Positions 1 through 9,316 of a stretch of 64,000 nucleotides of DNA are shown piece by piece (position 1 is the stretch's first letter; every line of letters begins with the position of its first letter). The stretch comes from Dorea sp. 5-2. GTDB lineage: Bacteria; Bacillota; Clostridia; Lachnospirales; Lachnospiraceae. The notes under the pieces were generated by a model, which did no database searches, was not told the DNA's origin, and saw nothing but the letters and a program-made list of their open reading frames with translations. The stretch spans positions 62,001 through 126,000 of the forward strand of contig NZ_KE159720.1 in NCBI RefSeq assembly GCF_000403455.2. The letters run 5' to 3'. Made by a program: the position numbers and the translations under genes.

Positions 1-1
1 T

Positions 2-1417
2 TTTGGTATGGAAAGAGGACGGGGCAGGGCGTCTGTTTATGATACATTCAGTGTCTATGAGCCGTGGGAGAATCCGAATTATTACTCCGGCTCACTAAAG
101 TTCGAGAGCGGGGGGAAGACGTTTCGGGTCGACAGGAACTTTGACCGTTATAACAAGAGGGCGGAGCTGATCTGCGAGGACGACGGAGAGCGCCTGTCTG
201 TTGACGACGGGGATCTGGAGATGGTGATCGGAGGGCTGAATTCCGGGAATTATGAGAATACGATCTCGGTAGGCCAGCTGAAGGTAGAGACGGGGAAACC
301 GCTTGCGGCAGAATTCAAGAATTATGCTACGAATTATTATGCGACAGGGAACAGTGAGTTGGATCTTGGAAAAGCCCTGGAGCACCTGAAAGAGAAGAAG
401 AAACAGCTGGAGCGCGAAGTGAAAGACTCACTGCTGCGCAAACAGGCATGGCGGGAGAAGATGGAGCAGGAGGCGTCTTACGTATGGCGGGACGTCCACA
501 GGCTTGAGGAAGAGTATGTGCGTATTACGGAGGAGATCCGCCACCGCATAGAGAAGGAACGCGCCGAAGAGCAGGAGAATCCGGAGAACAAGCGGATGAT
601 CGATGAACTGCGCCCGGGCAAATGGAGGATCCATCCGGTAGAGATCCTGGTATTCATCGGAGTCGTGGTGCTTTCGTTCATGGTGATCGCAAAGCCCTGG
701 AATTATCTGGTGTCGATCATCCTCTCCCTGGTATGCGGCATATACGTCTGGAATCGTATGAAAGTAGGAAAGAAGCAGGAGAAGACGCTTCCGGAGATCA
801 TACTGGAAGAGATCACGCCGGAGGAAGAGAAGATTCCCCGGGAGAAGCTTCTGTGGGAACAGGCGCACATCAAAGAAGAGCTCCGGGAGAAGCAGACACA
901 GTACGCCAATCTGAAGGAGCAGCTAGAGGAGTTAGACGAGCTGAGTGATGATTACAGGGAGTATGACAGGCGGCGTCAGGCTCTTCGGATGGCGGCGGAC
1001 AAGTTAAATGAACTCTCGGCGAGTCTGCAGAAGCAGTTGGAGCAGAAGCTGAACGGCAGGATGGCGGAGATCCTGGGGGCTCTTACGGACGGCAGGTATA
1101 CGAAGATCATGATAGAAGAAGGATTCCATATCAGTGTCCTGAAGGAAGGCAGGAGGATCCCGGCGGAACAGCTGAGCCGGGGGACGGTGGAACAGGTTTA
1201 TTTCGCGCTTCGGATGGCGGCGAGCGAGATGCTGTATGAGGAAGAGTATCCGGTGATATTGGACGATACGTTTGCTTATTATGACGACGCGCGCCTGAAA
1301 AATACGCTCAAGTGGCTTGGCGAGAACCGGGATCAGGCGTTGATCTTCACGTGCCAGAAGAGGGAAGAGCAGCTGCTTGATGAAATGGGGATCGCTTATA
1401 AGAAAAAATATTTATAG
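2..1417 (+). CDS. YhaN-like AAA/SMC-type ATPase with membrane hairpin (5' end outside window)
   Basis: The reading frame is open to the left edge, so the N-terminal Walker A part lies outside the window. Residue numbers count from the first Met in view (base 8). The C-terminal half-site is clear: an ABC/SMC signature (LSRGTVEQVYFALR, about 394-407) and a Walker B (VILDDTF, about 422). Between the lobes are charged coiled coils, about 120-200 and 280-345. Inside the coil sits a hydrophobic hairpin of two likely membrane helices (about 211-229 and 231-248), the layout of YhaN/RecF-like proteins. In YhaN-type systems the partner is a YhaM/SbcD-like nuclease; it would be to the left and is not visible. 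A DNA-repair role is inference. Confidence 0.75.
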   Translation, partial: FGMERGRGRASVYDTFSVYEPWENPNYYSGSLKFESGGKTFRVDRNFDRYNKRAELICEDDGERLSVDDGDLEMVIGGLNSGNYENTISVGQLKVETGKPLAAEFKNYATNYYATGNSELDLGKALEHLKEKKKQLEREVKDSLLRKQAWREKMEQEASYVWRDVHRLEEEYVRITEEIRHRIEKERAEEQENPENKRMIDELRPGKWRIHPVEILVFIGVVVLSFMVIAKPWNYLVSIILSLVCGIYVWNRMKVGKKQEKTLPEIILEEITPEEEKIPREKLLWEQAHIKEELREKQTQYANLKEQLEELDELSDDYREYDRRRQALRMAADKLNELSASLQKQLEQKLNGRMAEILGALTDGRYTKIMIEEGFHISVLKEGRRIPAEQLSRGTVEQVYFALRMAASEMLYEEEYPVILDDTFAYYDDARLKNTLKWLGENRDQALIFTCQKREEQLLDEMGIAYKKKYL

Positions 1418-1430
1418 GAAAAGATTGGAA

Positions 1431-1480
1431 AAGGCTGTTGCCGCGGCAGATCGATCTGCGCGTTGCAACAGCCTTATTTT
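1431..1480. terminator. Intrinsic terminator between convergent genes
   Basis: An 11-bp perfect stem (1431-1441 with 1465-1475) is followed by a T-rich stretch on the + strand and by TTTTCC on the - strand. It lies between the ATPase gene and the convergent PRPP synthetase gene and probably serves both. Confidence 0.8.
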
Positions 1481-1500
1481 CGCAGGCAAACATTTGACTT

Positions 1501-2691
1501 TTATTCCAAAGGTTCCCCCTGCTTGTATTTGTTCACGGCATAATGGATACGGTCGACCGGATTCAGGATGGTGCTGATGGAACCATCGTGATTCAGGGTA
1601 TCGATCATGAGCGCGATATATTTGCTCATATCACAGTTGATATAATAAGGACGCTCAAGCAGTTCCGGGGTCTGGTAGATCAGGTTGGTGGTCAGGATAG
1701 CGTCGATGCTGCCTTCCTCATACGCCTGGTCGAATTTCTCCAGGCCGTTAGTGAATAACCCGAAGGTTGCGGCGGCGAAGATACGGCGTGCTTTCCGCTG
1801 CTTTAACTGGCGCGCCACGTCAAGGATACTGTCTCCGGAAGAGATCATATCGTCTAAGATGATCACGTCTTTCCCTTCGACGGAAGCCCCCAGGAATTCA
1901 TGGGCGACGATCGGATTGCGCCCGTCGATGATCTTCGTATAATCCCGGCGCTTGTAGAACATACCCATGTCGAGGTTCAGTACGTTGGCAAGGTATACCG
2001 CGCGTCCGGTAGCGCCTTCGTCCGGGCTGATCGCCATCATATGCCCGCTGTCGATCTGCAGGTCGCCAAAATGCCGCAGAAGTCCCTTTATGAACTGATA
2101 AGTCGGGCGTACGGTCTCGAAGCCGTTCAGCGGTATCGCGTTCTGTACCCGGGGGTCGTGGGCGTCGAAGGTGATGATATTGTCCACGCCCATGCGTACC
2201 AGTTCCTGGAGAGCCAGCGCGCAGTCCAGGGATTCCCTGCCGCTTCTTTTGTGCTGGCGGCTCTCGTACAGGAAGGGCATGATGACGTTGATCCGTCTTG
2301 CCTTGCCTCCCACGGCGGCGATGACACGTTTGAGGTTCTGATAGTGGTCGTCCGGCGACATATGGTTGATATGCCCGGTCAGTGAATAGGTCAAGCTATA
2401 GTTGCAGACATCCACCATGAGATAGATATCCCTTCCGCGGACAGATTCGTTGATAATGCCCTTGGCTTCCCCAGAGCCAAAACGGGGAACTTTTGCGTCG
2501 ATCAGGTAAGTGTCCCGTTCATACCCGTTGTAGACAATATCGTCTTTGTAAATGTGTCCTTCTTCTTTGCGCCATTTTACAATATAATCGTTTATCTTGC
2601 TGCCCATCTCTTTGCAGCCATCCAGGGCAATGATTCCGAGTGCCCCTACTGGTATGTTCTCCAGAATGCGATCATTACGGCGTAGCATCAT
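1501..2691 (-). CDS. prs: Ribose-phosphate pyrophosphokinase (PRPP synthetase)
   Basis: Makes phosphoribosyl pyrophosphate from ribose 5-phosphate and ATP, the precursor of nucleotides, histidine and tryptophan. The protein has two PRTase-fold halves. The PRPP loop VIILDDMISSGDS is at about 276-288. SPDEGATGRA (222-231) and TFDAHDP (174-180) stand where the canonical enzyme has its SPD and DxH loops, and MPFLYESRQHKR (138-149) replaces the usual PYARQDRK flexible loop. At 396 residues it is about 80 longer than the classical enzyme, with insertions in the N-terminal half; I believe this is a long form known from Lachnospiraceae. The start follows GGGAGG. The dnaC-like gene lies 14 bp upstream, so co-transcription is likely. 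Confidence 0.92.
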   Translation of the reverse strand: MMLRRNDRILENIPVGALGIIALDGCKEMGSKINDYIVKWRKEEGHIYKDDIVYNGYERDTYLIDAKVPRFGSGEAKGIINESVRGRDIYLMVDVCNYSLTYSLTGHINHMSPDDHYQNLKRVIAAVGGKARRINVIMPFLYESRQHKRSGRESLDCALALQELVRMGVDNIITFDAHDPRVQNAIPLNGFETVRPTYQFIKGLLRHFGDLQIDSGHMMAISPDEGATGRAVYLANVLNLDMGMFYKRRDYTKIIDGRNPIVAHEFLGASVEGKDVIILDDMISSGDSILDVARQLKQRKARRIFAAATFGLFTNGLEKFDQAYEEGSIDAILTTNLIYQTPELLERPYYINCDMSKYIALMIDTLNHDGSISTILNPVDRIHYAVNKYKQGEPLE

Positions 2692-2705
2692 TCGTACCTC
2701 CCGAT

Positions 2706-3701
2706 TTAAGTAGTTTTTTGCAATAGCTTTTTTTGGATGCGGATATCGTCGCCGGTCAGCCTGAGAATCGTGTAATTACTGCTGATCCGTGAGAAGGTCC
2801 GTTCTGAATAGATGGATTGTATATCGTCCAATGCAAGATTGGTAGATATTATGGTTGGTCTGCGTCTCAGGATCCGTTCATTAAGGCAGATGAACAGCTG
2901 AGACACCGTGAAGGAATTCGGAAGCTCTGTTCCAAGGTCGTCTATGATCAGCAGGTCGCAGTCATAGATGTGTTCCTGGGCATCCGGATCCTGATCGCCC
3001 CGTCTGCCGAAGGTATTCTGTGCAAATATATCGAATAGCTGTGCCGCTGTAAAGTATACGACGGAATAGGAAGTGTCGATCAGTTCTTTGGCGATACAGT
3101 GGGACAGAAAAGACTTCCCGACTCCGGTATCCCCATACAGCAGGATGTTATGGAATTCGTCCGAGAAGGTATCCACGAATTCCCAGCATGCCTTGAGCGC
3201 GGTCTTCATGGCGTCGTAAGAGGATCTTCCGGTCAGCGGGTCTATATGGCTGCGCGAATAATAGTCCAGAGAGCAGACAGAGAAGTTCTCTTTCTTGAGG
3301 ATCTCCTGCAAATTGGACTGTTCATATAGAAGCTCTATGATCGCCTTTTTAAAGCAGCGGCATTTGCGGTCGCCGATATATCCTGTGTCCTTGCAGTCCG
3401 GACACTCATACTGAAGCTCCAGATAGTCCAAGGGCAGGTGGTGGTCGGCAAGGAGGCGCTGTTTCTTAAGGGTGAGAGCGTGAAGCTCTTCTCTCAGAGA
3501 ATCCAGTGCGCCGGGATCGCCGCTAAGAAGCTTCTTAGCCTTGCTGACGCTTAAAGAAGAGACCGCGTGATTGAGTTCTTCCAGTTCCGGGATAGCAAGG
3601 AAGGCGTCCCGTTCCCGTTCTCTGAGGCGGTATTCGTTATCAAGCTGCTTCTGTTCGTAACCCCGCATGATCTGGTCGTATTGTGAGTTGGAAAGTGCCA
3701 T
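2706..3701 (-). CDS. DnaC/DnaI-like ATP-binding helicase loader
   Basis: AAA+ ATPase of the DnaC/IstB type that loads replicative helicase at origins or restart sites. Walker A GDTGVGKS is at 190-197 and Walker B LIIDDLG at 241-247. A short Cys cluster (CPDCKDTG...CRCF, about 100-117) looks like the zinc-binding region of DnaI-like loaders. The N-terminal about 90 residues are helical and charged, as expected for the helicase-binding part. The gene lies 42 bp downstream of the DnaD-like gene on the same strand, the usual pairing of Gram-positive primosome genes. An IstB transposition helper is unlikely because no transposase is nearby. Confidence 0.85.
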   Translation of the reverse strand: MALSNSQYDQIMRGYEQKQLDNEYRLRERERDAFLAIPELEELNHAVSSLSVSKAKKLLSGDPGALDSLREELHALTLKKQRLLADHHLPLDYLELQYECPDCKDTGYIGDRKCRCFKKAIIELLYEQSNLQEILKKENFSVCSLDYYSRSHIDPLTGRSSYDAMKTALKACWEFVDTFSDEFHNILLYGDTGVGKSFLSHCIAKELIDTSYSVVYFTAAQLFDIFAQNTFGRRGDQDPDAQEHIYDCDLLIIDDLGTELPNSFTVSQLFICLNERILRRRPTIISTNLALDDIQSIYSERTFSRISSNYTILRLTGDDIRIQKKLLQKTT

Positions 3702-3743
3702 ATCTTGGTTAAAACTCCTTGGTTGTGGTTGAATGGTTGAACT

Positions 3744-4718
3744 CTACTGCTGTACCAGTCTGCGCTCTAAAGAGTCCATATCGTAGGAACGGCCGGTAAA
3801 GTTGTTGAATTTGTTGCTTTTTGCATTGACAGCCGGTTTGACGGCAGGTTTCTTCTTGCTTTCTTTTTCTTTTCGGAAATCCATGTCCAGCAGTTCGATA
3901 TCTTCACGCTTATGAACCTTCTTCTCGAACCAGTTCTTAAGGATCGTATCGGTGTATTCGAAATTAGGCTGATGGATGGTGTTCATCGTGCGGTTGCATG
4001 CCTCCAGGATGATGTCCAGCGAAAAGCAGTATTCTTCATTCCAGCGCCGGATATAGGCGATCTCAGAAGCGGCGGGAGCCCGTCCCTTGATCCCGTACGC
4101 GTTCAGCACGGAATAGCAGTTCTTATTATACAGGATCGTATTTGCCTTGGCTTCCGATACGCTCCGGATGTTCCGTTCGTTCCAGGATAGAGCGACCTTC
4201 TTGATATAGTGCATGCTCTTATGGCCGTTCTCTACACAGTATTCGATCAGATATTCGATGAGCTCGGCTGACATATGCAGCATATCATAGAAATAAGTGA
4301 TCGTATCAATCTCTGTGGAAGAGAGAGTCTTGCCGAGATACTGTTCGGCGACAAATAACAGTTCTTTGAATTCTTTCCGCCCTTCGCGGCTGCGGTATTG
4401 CTGGATATTGGGCGGGGCGCCAGCTTCGTCGGCGTCTTTGGGAAGCCTTGGGGCTTCTTCCGTCTGCTCGGTGTAGTCCACAAGATCCTGTTTTTTCCAA
4501 TATCTCAACGCGCGGCGGACGTCCTTTTCCGTACACTCCAGCATGTCGGCCATCTCGGAGACCGACAGCATTCCTTCCGGTCTGTGCAGGTGGCGCAGCA
4601 GAAGGAGATATACCTTTACATATTCACCGTTCGCCTGTACCATATGATGATCGATAAATTCATTCTCAAGCACAGTCGTACTGGTCTGTGCGTAATTCGT
4701 AAGGGTTAGTTTAGTCAT
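3744..4718 (-). CDS. DnaD-domain replication initiation protein
   Basis: Primosomal DnaD-type protein with an N-terminal winged helix (about 30-85, including LSVSEMADMLECTEKDVRRALRY-like residues) and a C-terminal DnaD/DnaB2 domain (about 100-280, ending near NWFEKKV). In Bacillus, DnaD works with DnaB and DnaI to remodel DNA and load helicase. The frame is open upstream to base 4796. I chose the ATG at 4718 because AAGGAGG (4740-4734) precedes it and the conserved domain begins just after it (MTKLTLTNY). The upstream gap holds a cluster of DnaA boxes, which suggests DnaA control of this dnaD-dnaC operon. Confidence 0.82.
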   Translation of the reverse strand: MTKLTLTNYAQTSTTVLENEFIDHHMVQANGEYVKVYLLLLRHLHRPEGMLSVSEMADMLECTEKDVRRALRYWKKQDLVDYTEQTEEAPRLPKDADEAGAPPNIQQYRSREGRKEFKELLFVAEQYLGKTLSSTEIDTITYFYDMLHMSAELIEYLIEYCVENGHKSMHYIKKVALSWNERNIRSVSEAKANTILYNKNCYSVLNAYGIKGRAPAASEIAYIRRWNEEYCFSLDIILEACNRTMNTIHQPNFEYTDTILKNWFEKKVHKREDIELLDMDFRKEKESKKKPAVKPAVNAKSNKFNNFTGRSYDMDSLERRLVQQ

Positions 4719-4852
4719 AACTTTTATGCCGGTCCTCCTTAGCAGTTTCTTTGTCTTATGTGTTCTGTGTCCTGATATTTTACGTAGCTTTATCATTATA
4801 GCACCAGAAGGACAGGCAAAAAAGGAAATTTTGCTTGAAAATCAAGGTTTTT

Positions 4853-4884
4853 TGTGGATAAAAATCTGTGGAAAATGTGGATAA
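4853..4884. promoter_or_regulatory. Cluster of three DnaA-box-like sites
   Basis: Two exact DnaA boxes, TGTGGATAA (reverse of TTATCCACA), lie at 4853-4861 and 4876-4884, with a one-mismatch copy, TGTGGAAAA, between them at 4867-4875. All share one orientation, within 32 bp. They abut the murC stop codon and sit upstream of the leftward dnaD-like/dnaC-like operon. This position fits autoregulation of replication genes by DnaA; it is too small to be the origin by itself. Confidence 0.6.
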
Positions 4885-6258
4885 CTAGCGTTTCAGAAGC
4901 TCTTCTCCAATGTTTACAACGTCTCCGGCTCCCATAGTTATCAACAAGTCTCCCGTCTGACATGTTCTGACACAGAAATCCTCGATCTCCCGGAAGGAAG
5001 AGAAGTAATATGCGTCGCAGCCGTTCTCCTTCAAAGCGGCGGCAATGTCGGCGGAAGAGATCCCCAGGGTATCGGTCTCTCTTGCGGCATAGATGTCAGC
5101 CATGATCACATGGCCGGCGGTGCAAAGTACGTCGACGAAGTCCTGGAACAGCGCCTTTGTCCTGGTGTAAGTATGCGGCTGAAAGATGCACCAGATCTCT
5201 CTGTGAGGGTAGTTCTTCGCCGCGGCAAGGGAGGCGCGTATCTCTGTGGGATGATGGGCATAGTCGTCGATGACGGTGACGCCGTTCACAGTGCCTTTGA
5301 GTTCGAAGCGGCGGTCGGTCCCGCCAAAGGATCTGAGACCGTCTTTTACCGCGCCGGACGGGACATTCAGCAGATCCGCTGCGGCGATGGCAGCCAGCGC
5401 ATTGGATACATTGTGATCTCCGTTGACGGAGAGTTCGATCCGGTCCGTTAAAGTTCCGTGCCGAAGCAGGTCGAAAGAAGCTTCGCCCCGTTCATTGTGG
5501 AAGATATCAGCGGCGCTGTAATCCCCGTCATCGCCGTAAGTGATAACCTTGCAGGCAAGTCCTTCCGTGATCTCGGAGATGTCAGGAATGCAGGTATTGA
5601 TGATCAGCGTCCCGTCCTCGGGAAGAAGCTCTGCGAACCGGCGGAAGGAATTGCGGATGTCGTCGAGGTCTTTGAAGAAGTCCAGGTGATCCGCGTCAAT
5701 ATTCAGTATGATCCCGATCTTCGGGAAGAAGTGGAGGAAGCTGTTGGTATATTCGCAGGCTTCCGTAACGAACACATCCGAGCTTCCCACACGGATATTG
5801 CCGCCGATCGCCTTCAATATGCCGCCCACAGATATCGTAGGGTCAAGATCGGCGGCGAGCAGTATGTGAGAAAGCATAGAAGTCGTCGTCGTCTTTCCGT
5901 GGGTTCCGGCTACGGCAACCGGCATCCGGTAATTGGTCATCAGCTGCCCTAAGAGCTCGGCGCGGCTTAACATAGGAAGTCCCTGTCGGACTGCCTCTCG
6001 GTATTCTTCGTTGTCTTCGCGGATTGCCGCCGTGTATACCGCGACGTCGATCCCGGGAATAATATTAGATGCCTTCTGCCCGTAGAATATGGAGGCGCCA
6101 AGCGACGCGAGATGTTCGGTCAGCGCAGACTCTTTGTTGTCAGAGCCGGAAACGCGGAAATCCTCTTTTAACAGGATCTCGGCGAGACCGCTCATGCTGA
6201 TGCCGCCGATCCCGATAAAATGGACATGTACAGGTTGTTCGAAGTTGATTTTATACAT
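4885..6258 (-). CDS. murC: UDP-N-acetylmuramate--L-alanine ligase
   Basis: Cytoplasmic Mur ligase that adds the first L-Ala of the peptidoglycan stem peptide with ATP. The N-terminal UDP-binding motif HFIGIGGISMSG is at about 13-24, the ATP loop GTHGKTTTTSM at about 118-128, and DDYAHHPTE marks the C-terminal domain at about 330. The 457-residue length is typical. The start follows AAGGAAGG. The gene lies upstream of the dnaD-like gene on the same strand with an 86-bp non-coding gap after the stop of murC that includes the DnaA boxes. Confidence 0.96.
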   Translation of the reverse strand: MYKINFEQPVHVHFIGIGGISMSGLAEILLKEDFRVSGSDNKESALTEHLASLGASIFYGQKASNIIPGIDVAVYTAAIREDNEEYREAVRQGLPMLSRAELLGQLMTNYRMPVAVAGTHGKTTTTSMLSHILLAADLDPTISVGGILKAIGGNIRVGSSDVFVTEACEYTNSFLHFFPKIGIILNIDADHLDFFKDLDDIRNSFRRFAELLPEDGTLIINTCIPDISEITEGLACKVITYGDDGDYSAADIFHNERGEASFDLLRHGTLTDRIELSVNGDHNVSNALAAIAAADLLNVPSGAVKDGLRSFGGTDRRFELKGTVNGVTVIDDYAHHPTEIRASLAAAKNYPHREIWCIFQPHTYTRTKALFQDFVDVLCTAGHVIMADIYAARETDTLGISSADIAAALKENGCDAYYFSSFREIEDFCVRTCQTGDLLITMGAGDVVNIGEELLKR

Positions 6259-6402
6259 AAGATACCTTCCTTAAAAAATAGTCATAATAATAGTAGTCTT
6301 TTCATATTATTATATACATATATGAGCAAAAAACCAAGCTGAAATTTTTTGTTATATTTCAATAAAATGTTGGCGGATAATTTAATTATTTTGTAAATAT
6401 TG

Positions 6403-6431
6403 TTCACTATATGAAAAATTTGTGGTATAAT
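6403..6431 (+). promoter_or_regulatory. Likely sigma-A promoter for glgC-glgD
   Basis: TTCACT (6403-6408), a 17-bp spacer and a perfect TATAAT (6426-6431), about 30 bp before the glgC start in a very AT-rich 200-bp gap. Confidence 0.55.
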
Positions 6432-6462
6432 AAGAATAGATTTACTTGGAAAGGGTGATGAC

Positions 6463-7737
6463 ATGAGAAAAAAAGAAATGATAGCAATGCTGCTTGCCGG
6501 AGGTCAGGGAAGCAGATTAGGCGTTCTTACAGCAAAAGTGGCCAAGCCAGCTGTTGCTTTTGGAGGCAAATACAGGATTATAGACTTTCCGCTCAGCAAC
6601 TGCATTAATTCAGGGATTGATACGGTCGGCGTCCTGACCCAGTATCAGCCGCTGCGGCTGAATACGCATATCGGGATCGGCATCCCGTGGGATCTGGACC
6701 GCAATTTCGGAGGAGTTACGATCCTTCCGCCGTATGAGAAGAGCCATAGCAGCGAATGGTATACGGGAACGGCGAATGCCATCTACCAGAATCTGGATTA
6801 TATGGAAACGTTTAATCCGGAATATGTGCTGATCTTATCCGGAGACCATATCTATAAGATGGATTATGAGGTGATGCTTGATTACCATAAGGAGAACCAG
6901 GCGGATGTCACGATTGCGGCGATGCCGGTTCCGAAGGAAGAAGCGAGCAGATTCGGTATCGTCGTGACAGACAGCGACGGTAAGATATCGGAGTTCCAGG
7001 AGAAGCCGCCAGAGCCAAAGAGCAATCTTGCCTCTATGGGAATCTACATCTTTAGCTGGAAGGTGCTCAAGGAGGCGTTGATCGCACTGGAGCATGTGCC
7101 GGGATGTGACTTCGGCAAACATATCATTCCATACTGCCATGAGAGGGGGCAGCGGTTATTCGCTTATGAATACAACGGATATTGGAAGGATGTAGGAACG
7201 CTGGGTTCTTATTGGGAAGCGAATATGGAATTAATTGATATTATTCCGGAATTCAATCTCTATGAGGAATACTGGAAGATCTATACGAACAGCGGGATCC
7301 TGCCGCCGCAGTATATTTCCGGACAGGCAGTCGTTGACAGGAGCATTATCGGCAACGGTTCGGAGGTGTACGGCGAGGTGCGCAACAGTGTCATCGGCTC
7401 CGGCGTGACCATAGGCGAGGGGACGGTGGTACGGGATTCCATCATCATGAAAGATGTTACGATCGGAAGCGGATGTGTGATCGATAAGTCGATCATTGCC
7501 GAGAACTGTGAGATCGGCAGCAACGTGACGTTCGGGATCGGCAGCGATATACCGAATAAGCTGAAACCGGCAGTCTACTCCTTCGGACTGGTGACGGTCG
7601 GCGAGAATTCCGTGATCCCGTCCGGAGTACAGGTCGGCAAGAATACTGCGGTCAGCGGTTTCACGGTTAAGGAGGACTACCCGAACGGCGTACTGGAGAG
7701 CGGAGAGACATTGATAAAGGCAGGTGAACGAGTATGA
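6463..7737 (+). CDS. glgC: Glucose-1-phosphate adenylyltransferase
   Basis: Forms ADP-glucose from glucose 1-phosphate and ATP, the committed step of glycogen synthesis. The nucleotidyltransferase loop GGQGSRLG is at 13-20, with the substrate-site FQEKP and [10 protein letters not shown] motifs in the N-terminal half. The C-terminal third is a left-handed beta-helix of hexapeptide repeats (from about 285, VDRSIIGNG onward). At 424 residues it is of full length. The stop overlaps the glgD start by 4 bp (ATGA), indicating translational coupling and a GlgC-GlgD hetero-oligomer as in other Firmicutes. Confidence 0.95.
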   Translation: MRKKEMIAMLLAGGQGSRLGVLTAKVAKPAVAFGGKYRIIDFPLSNCINSGIDTVGVLTQYQPLRLNTHIGIGIPWDLDRNFGGVTILPPYEKSHSSEWYTGTANAIYQNLDYMETFNPEYVLILSGDHIYKMDYEVMLDYHKENQADVTIAAMPVPKEEASRFGIVVTDSDGKISEFQEKPPEPKSNLASMGIYIFSWKVLKEALIALEHVPGCDFGKHIIPYCHERGQRLFAYEYNGYWKDVGTLGSYWEANMELIDIIPEFNLYEEYWKIYTNSGILPPQYISGQAVVDRSIIGNGSEVYGEVRNSVIGSGVTIGEGTVVRDSIIMKDVTIGSGCVIDKSIIAENCEIGSNVTFGIGSDIPNKLKPAVYSFGLVTVGENSVIPSGVQVGKNTAVSGFTVKEDYPNGVLESGETLIKAGERV

Positions 7738-8852
7738 GAGCAGTAGGTATTATTTTAGCAGGCGGGAACAGTCATAAGATGCGGGAACTGACTCATAGAC
7801 GGGCGATTGCCGCTATGCCGGTTGCGGGAAGCTACAGAGCGATAGATTTTGCGCTGAGTAATATGTCGAATTCACATATTCAGAAGGTGGCGGTGCTGAC
7901 GCAGTATAATGCACGCTCCCTGAACGAGCACCTGAACTCGTCTAAGTGGTGGGATTTTGGAAGGAAACAAGGGGGATTGTATGTATTTACCCCGACGATC
8001 ACTGCGGACAACGGATATTGGTACAGAGGAACGGCGGACGCGATCTATCAGAATCTGGATTTCCTCCGGAGGTGCCATGAACCATATGTGATCATTACAT
8101 CCGGAGACGCCGTATATAAGATGGATTATAATAAGGTATTAGAATACCATATCGAGAAGAAGGCGGATGTTACGGTAGTTTGTAAGAAACTGGACGACGG
8201 TGAGGACGCCAGCAGGTTCGGGCTCCTGAAGATGGATGAGGCAATGCGGATCGAAGATTTCGAAGAGAAGCCGATGCTCGCCACTTCAAGCACTATCTCA
8301 ACCGGAATCTATATTATCAGAAGGAGGCTTCTGATCGACTTGATCGAGCATTGCGCGGAAGAGGAAAGACATGATTTTGTAACTGATATTCTGATCAGAT
8401 ATAAGAATTTGAAAAGAATGTACGGTTATGAGATAAAAGATTACTGGAGCAACATATCAACAGTAGACGCCTACTACCGGACGAATATGGATTTTCTTAA
8501 GCCTGAGGTGCGGAATTATTTCTTCAAAGAACATCCGGAGATCTATTCCAAGGTCAGCGACCTGCCGCCGGCAAAGTATAATCCGGGAGCCATAGTCAAG
8601 AACAGCCTTGTAGCAAGCGGAAGTATTATCAATGGTACGGTAGAGAATTCGATCCTTTTCAAGAAGACATTCGTGGGGAATAATTGTGTGATCAAGAACT
8701 CGATTATCCTGAACGACGTTTATCTCGGAGATAATACGTATATTGAGAACTGCATCGTCGAGAGCCGGGATACGATCAGGGCGAATACACGTCATGTTGG
8801 GGAGAATGGTGTGAAAGTAGTCGTGGAAAAGAACGAAAGGTATGCACTATAG
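7734..8852 (+). CDS. glgD: GlgD, regulatory subunit of ADP-glucose pyrophosphorylase
   Basis: A GlgC paralogue of 372 residues. The N-terminal phosphate loop is degenerate (GGNSHKM at 10-16 instead of GGxGxRL), which fits the known role of Firmicutes GlgD as a poorly catalytic partner that activates GlgC. The sugar-nucleotide fold is otherwise kept ([15 protein letters not shown]), followed by a shorter hexapeptide-repeat beta-helix (from about 285). It overlaps glgC by 4 bp and precedes spoVG by 34 bp. The degenerate loop is a family trait and the frame is intact, so this is not a decayed gene. Confidence 0.93.
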   Translation: MRAVGIILAGGNSHKMRELTHRRAIAAMPVAGSYRAIDFALSNMSNSHIQKVAVLTQYNARSLNEHLNSSKWWDFGRKQGGLYVFTPTITADNGYWYRGTADAIYQNLDFLRRCHEPYVIITSGDAVYKMDYNKVLEYHIEKKADVTVVCKKLDDGEDASRFGLLKMDEAMRIEDFEEKPMLATSSTISTGIYIIRRRLLIDLIEHCAEEERHDFVTDILIRYKNLKRMYGYEIKDYWSNISTVDAYYRTNMDFLKPEVRNYFFKEHPEIYSKVSDLPPAKYNPGAIVKNSLVASGSIINGTVENSILFKKTFVGNNCVIKNSIILNDVYLGDNTYIENCIVESRDTIRANTRHVGENGVKVVVEKNERYAL

Positions 8853-8886
8853 TGCGTCGGTTAGGAAGAAAGGGGCAAGTAAAAGA

Positions 8887-9159
8887 ATGCAGATCACAGA
8901 TGTACGCGTGCGAAAGGTGGCTAAGGAGGGCAAACTTAAAGCGGTGGTATCCATTACGATGGATGAAGAGTTTGTTGTACATGATATTAAGGTCATCGAA
9001 GGTGAAAAGGGACTTTTCATCGCCATGCCGAGCAAAAAGGCTTTGGATGGAGAGTATCGTGACATTGCTCATCCAATCAATTCTGGGACGAGAGATCGTA
9101 TACAGCGTATTATCCTTGAAAAATACGAAGAAGCATTAGAAGAAGAGAGGGAAGAGTAA
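8887..9159 (+). CDS. spoVG: SpoVG family RNA/DNA-binding regulator
   Basis: Ninety-residue SpoVG protein beginning [11 protein letters not shown], with the family core FIAMPSKK and DIAHPINS. In Bacillus, SpoVG affects septation and sporulation and in other Firmicutes binds RNA or DNA to tune many genes. The frame is open to an upstream ATG at 8842, but the conserved N-terminus fixes the start at 8887. The C-terminus ends in an acidic Glu-rich tail. It follows glgD closely and is ended by a strong hairpin, so it may be read from the glgC promoter. Confidence 0.93.
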   Translation: MQITDVRVRKVAKEGKLKAVVSITMDEEFVVHDIKVIEGEKGLFIAMPSKKALDGEYRDIAHPINSGTRDRIQRIILEKYEEALEEEREE

Positions 9160-9212
9160 TGTAAGGGGCTGCCGGCAGAACCTGAGACTGCATGGCGGCA
9201 TAAAGGAAAGAA

Positions 9213-9243
9213 AAGGCTGCTGCAGGATTGCGGCAGCCTTTTT
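9213..9243 (+). terminator. Intrinsic terminator after spoVG
   Basis: AAGGCTGCTGC (9213-9223) pairs with GCGGCAGCCTT (9230-9240) with one wobble and a 6-nt loop, followed by a T run. Confidence 0.85.
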
Positions 9244-9316
9244 CGCATGGTGCGCCTGGCGGCGTGCGTTCTCGTTATGGTAATGTGCTTTGTACTGGCT
9301 GCGCAGGACGATGCGG

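Noticed and set aside
4853..4884. Replication origin
   Set aside because: There are only three boxes, and no dnaA, dnaN or AT-rich unwinding region with further boxes is nearby.
7734..8852. Decayed second copy of glgC
   Set aside because: The degenerate loop is a known feature of GlgD, and the frame is intact and coupled to glgC.
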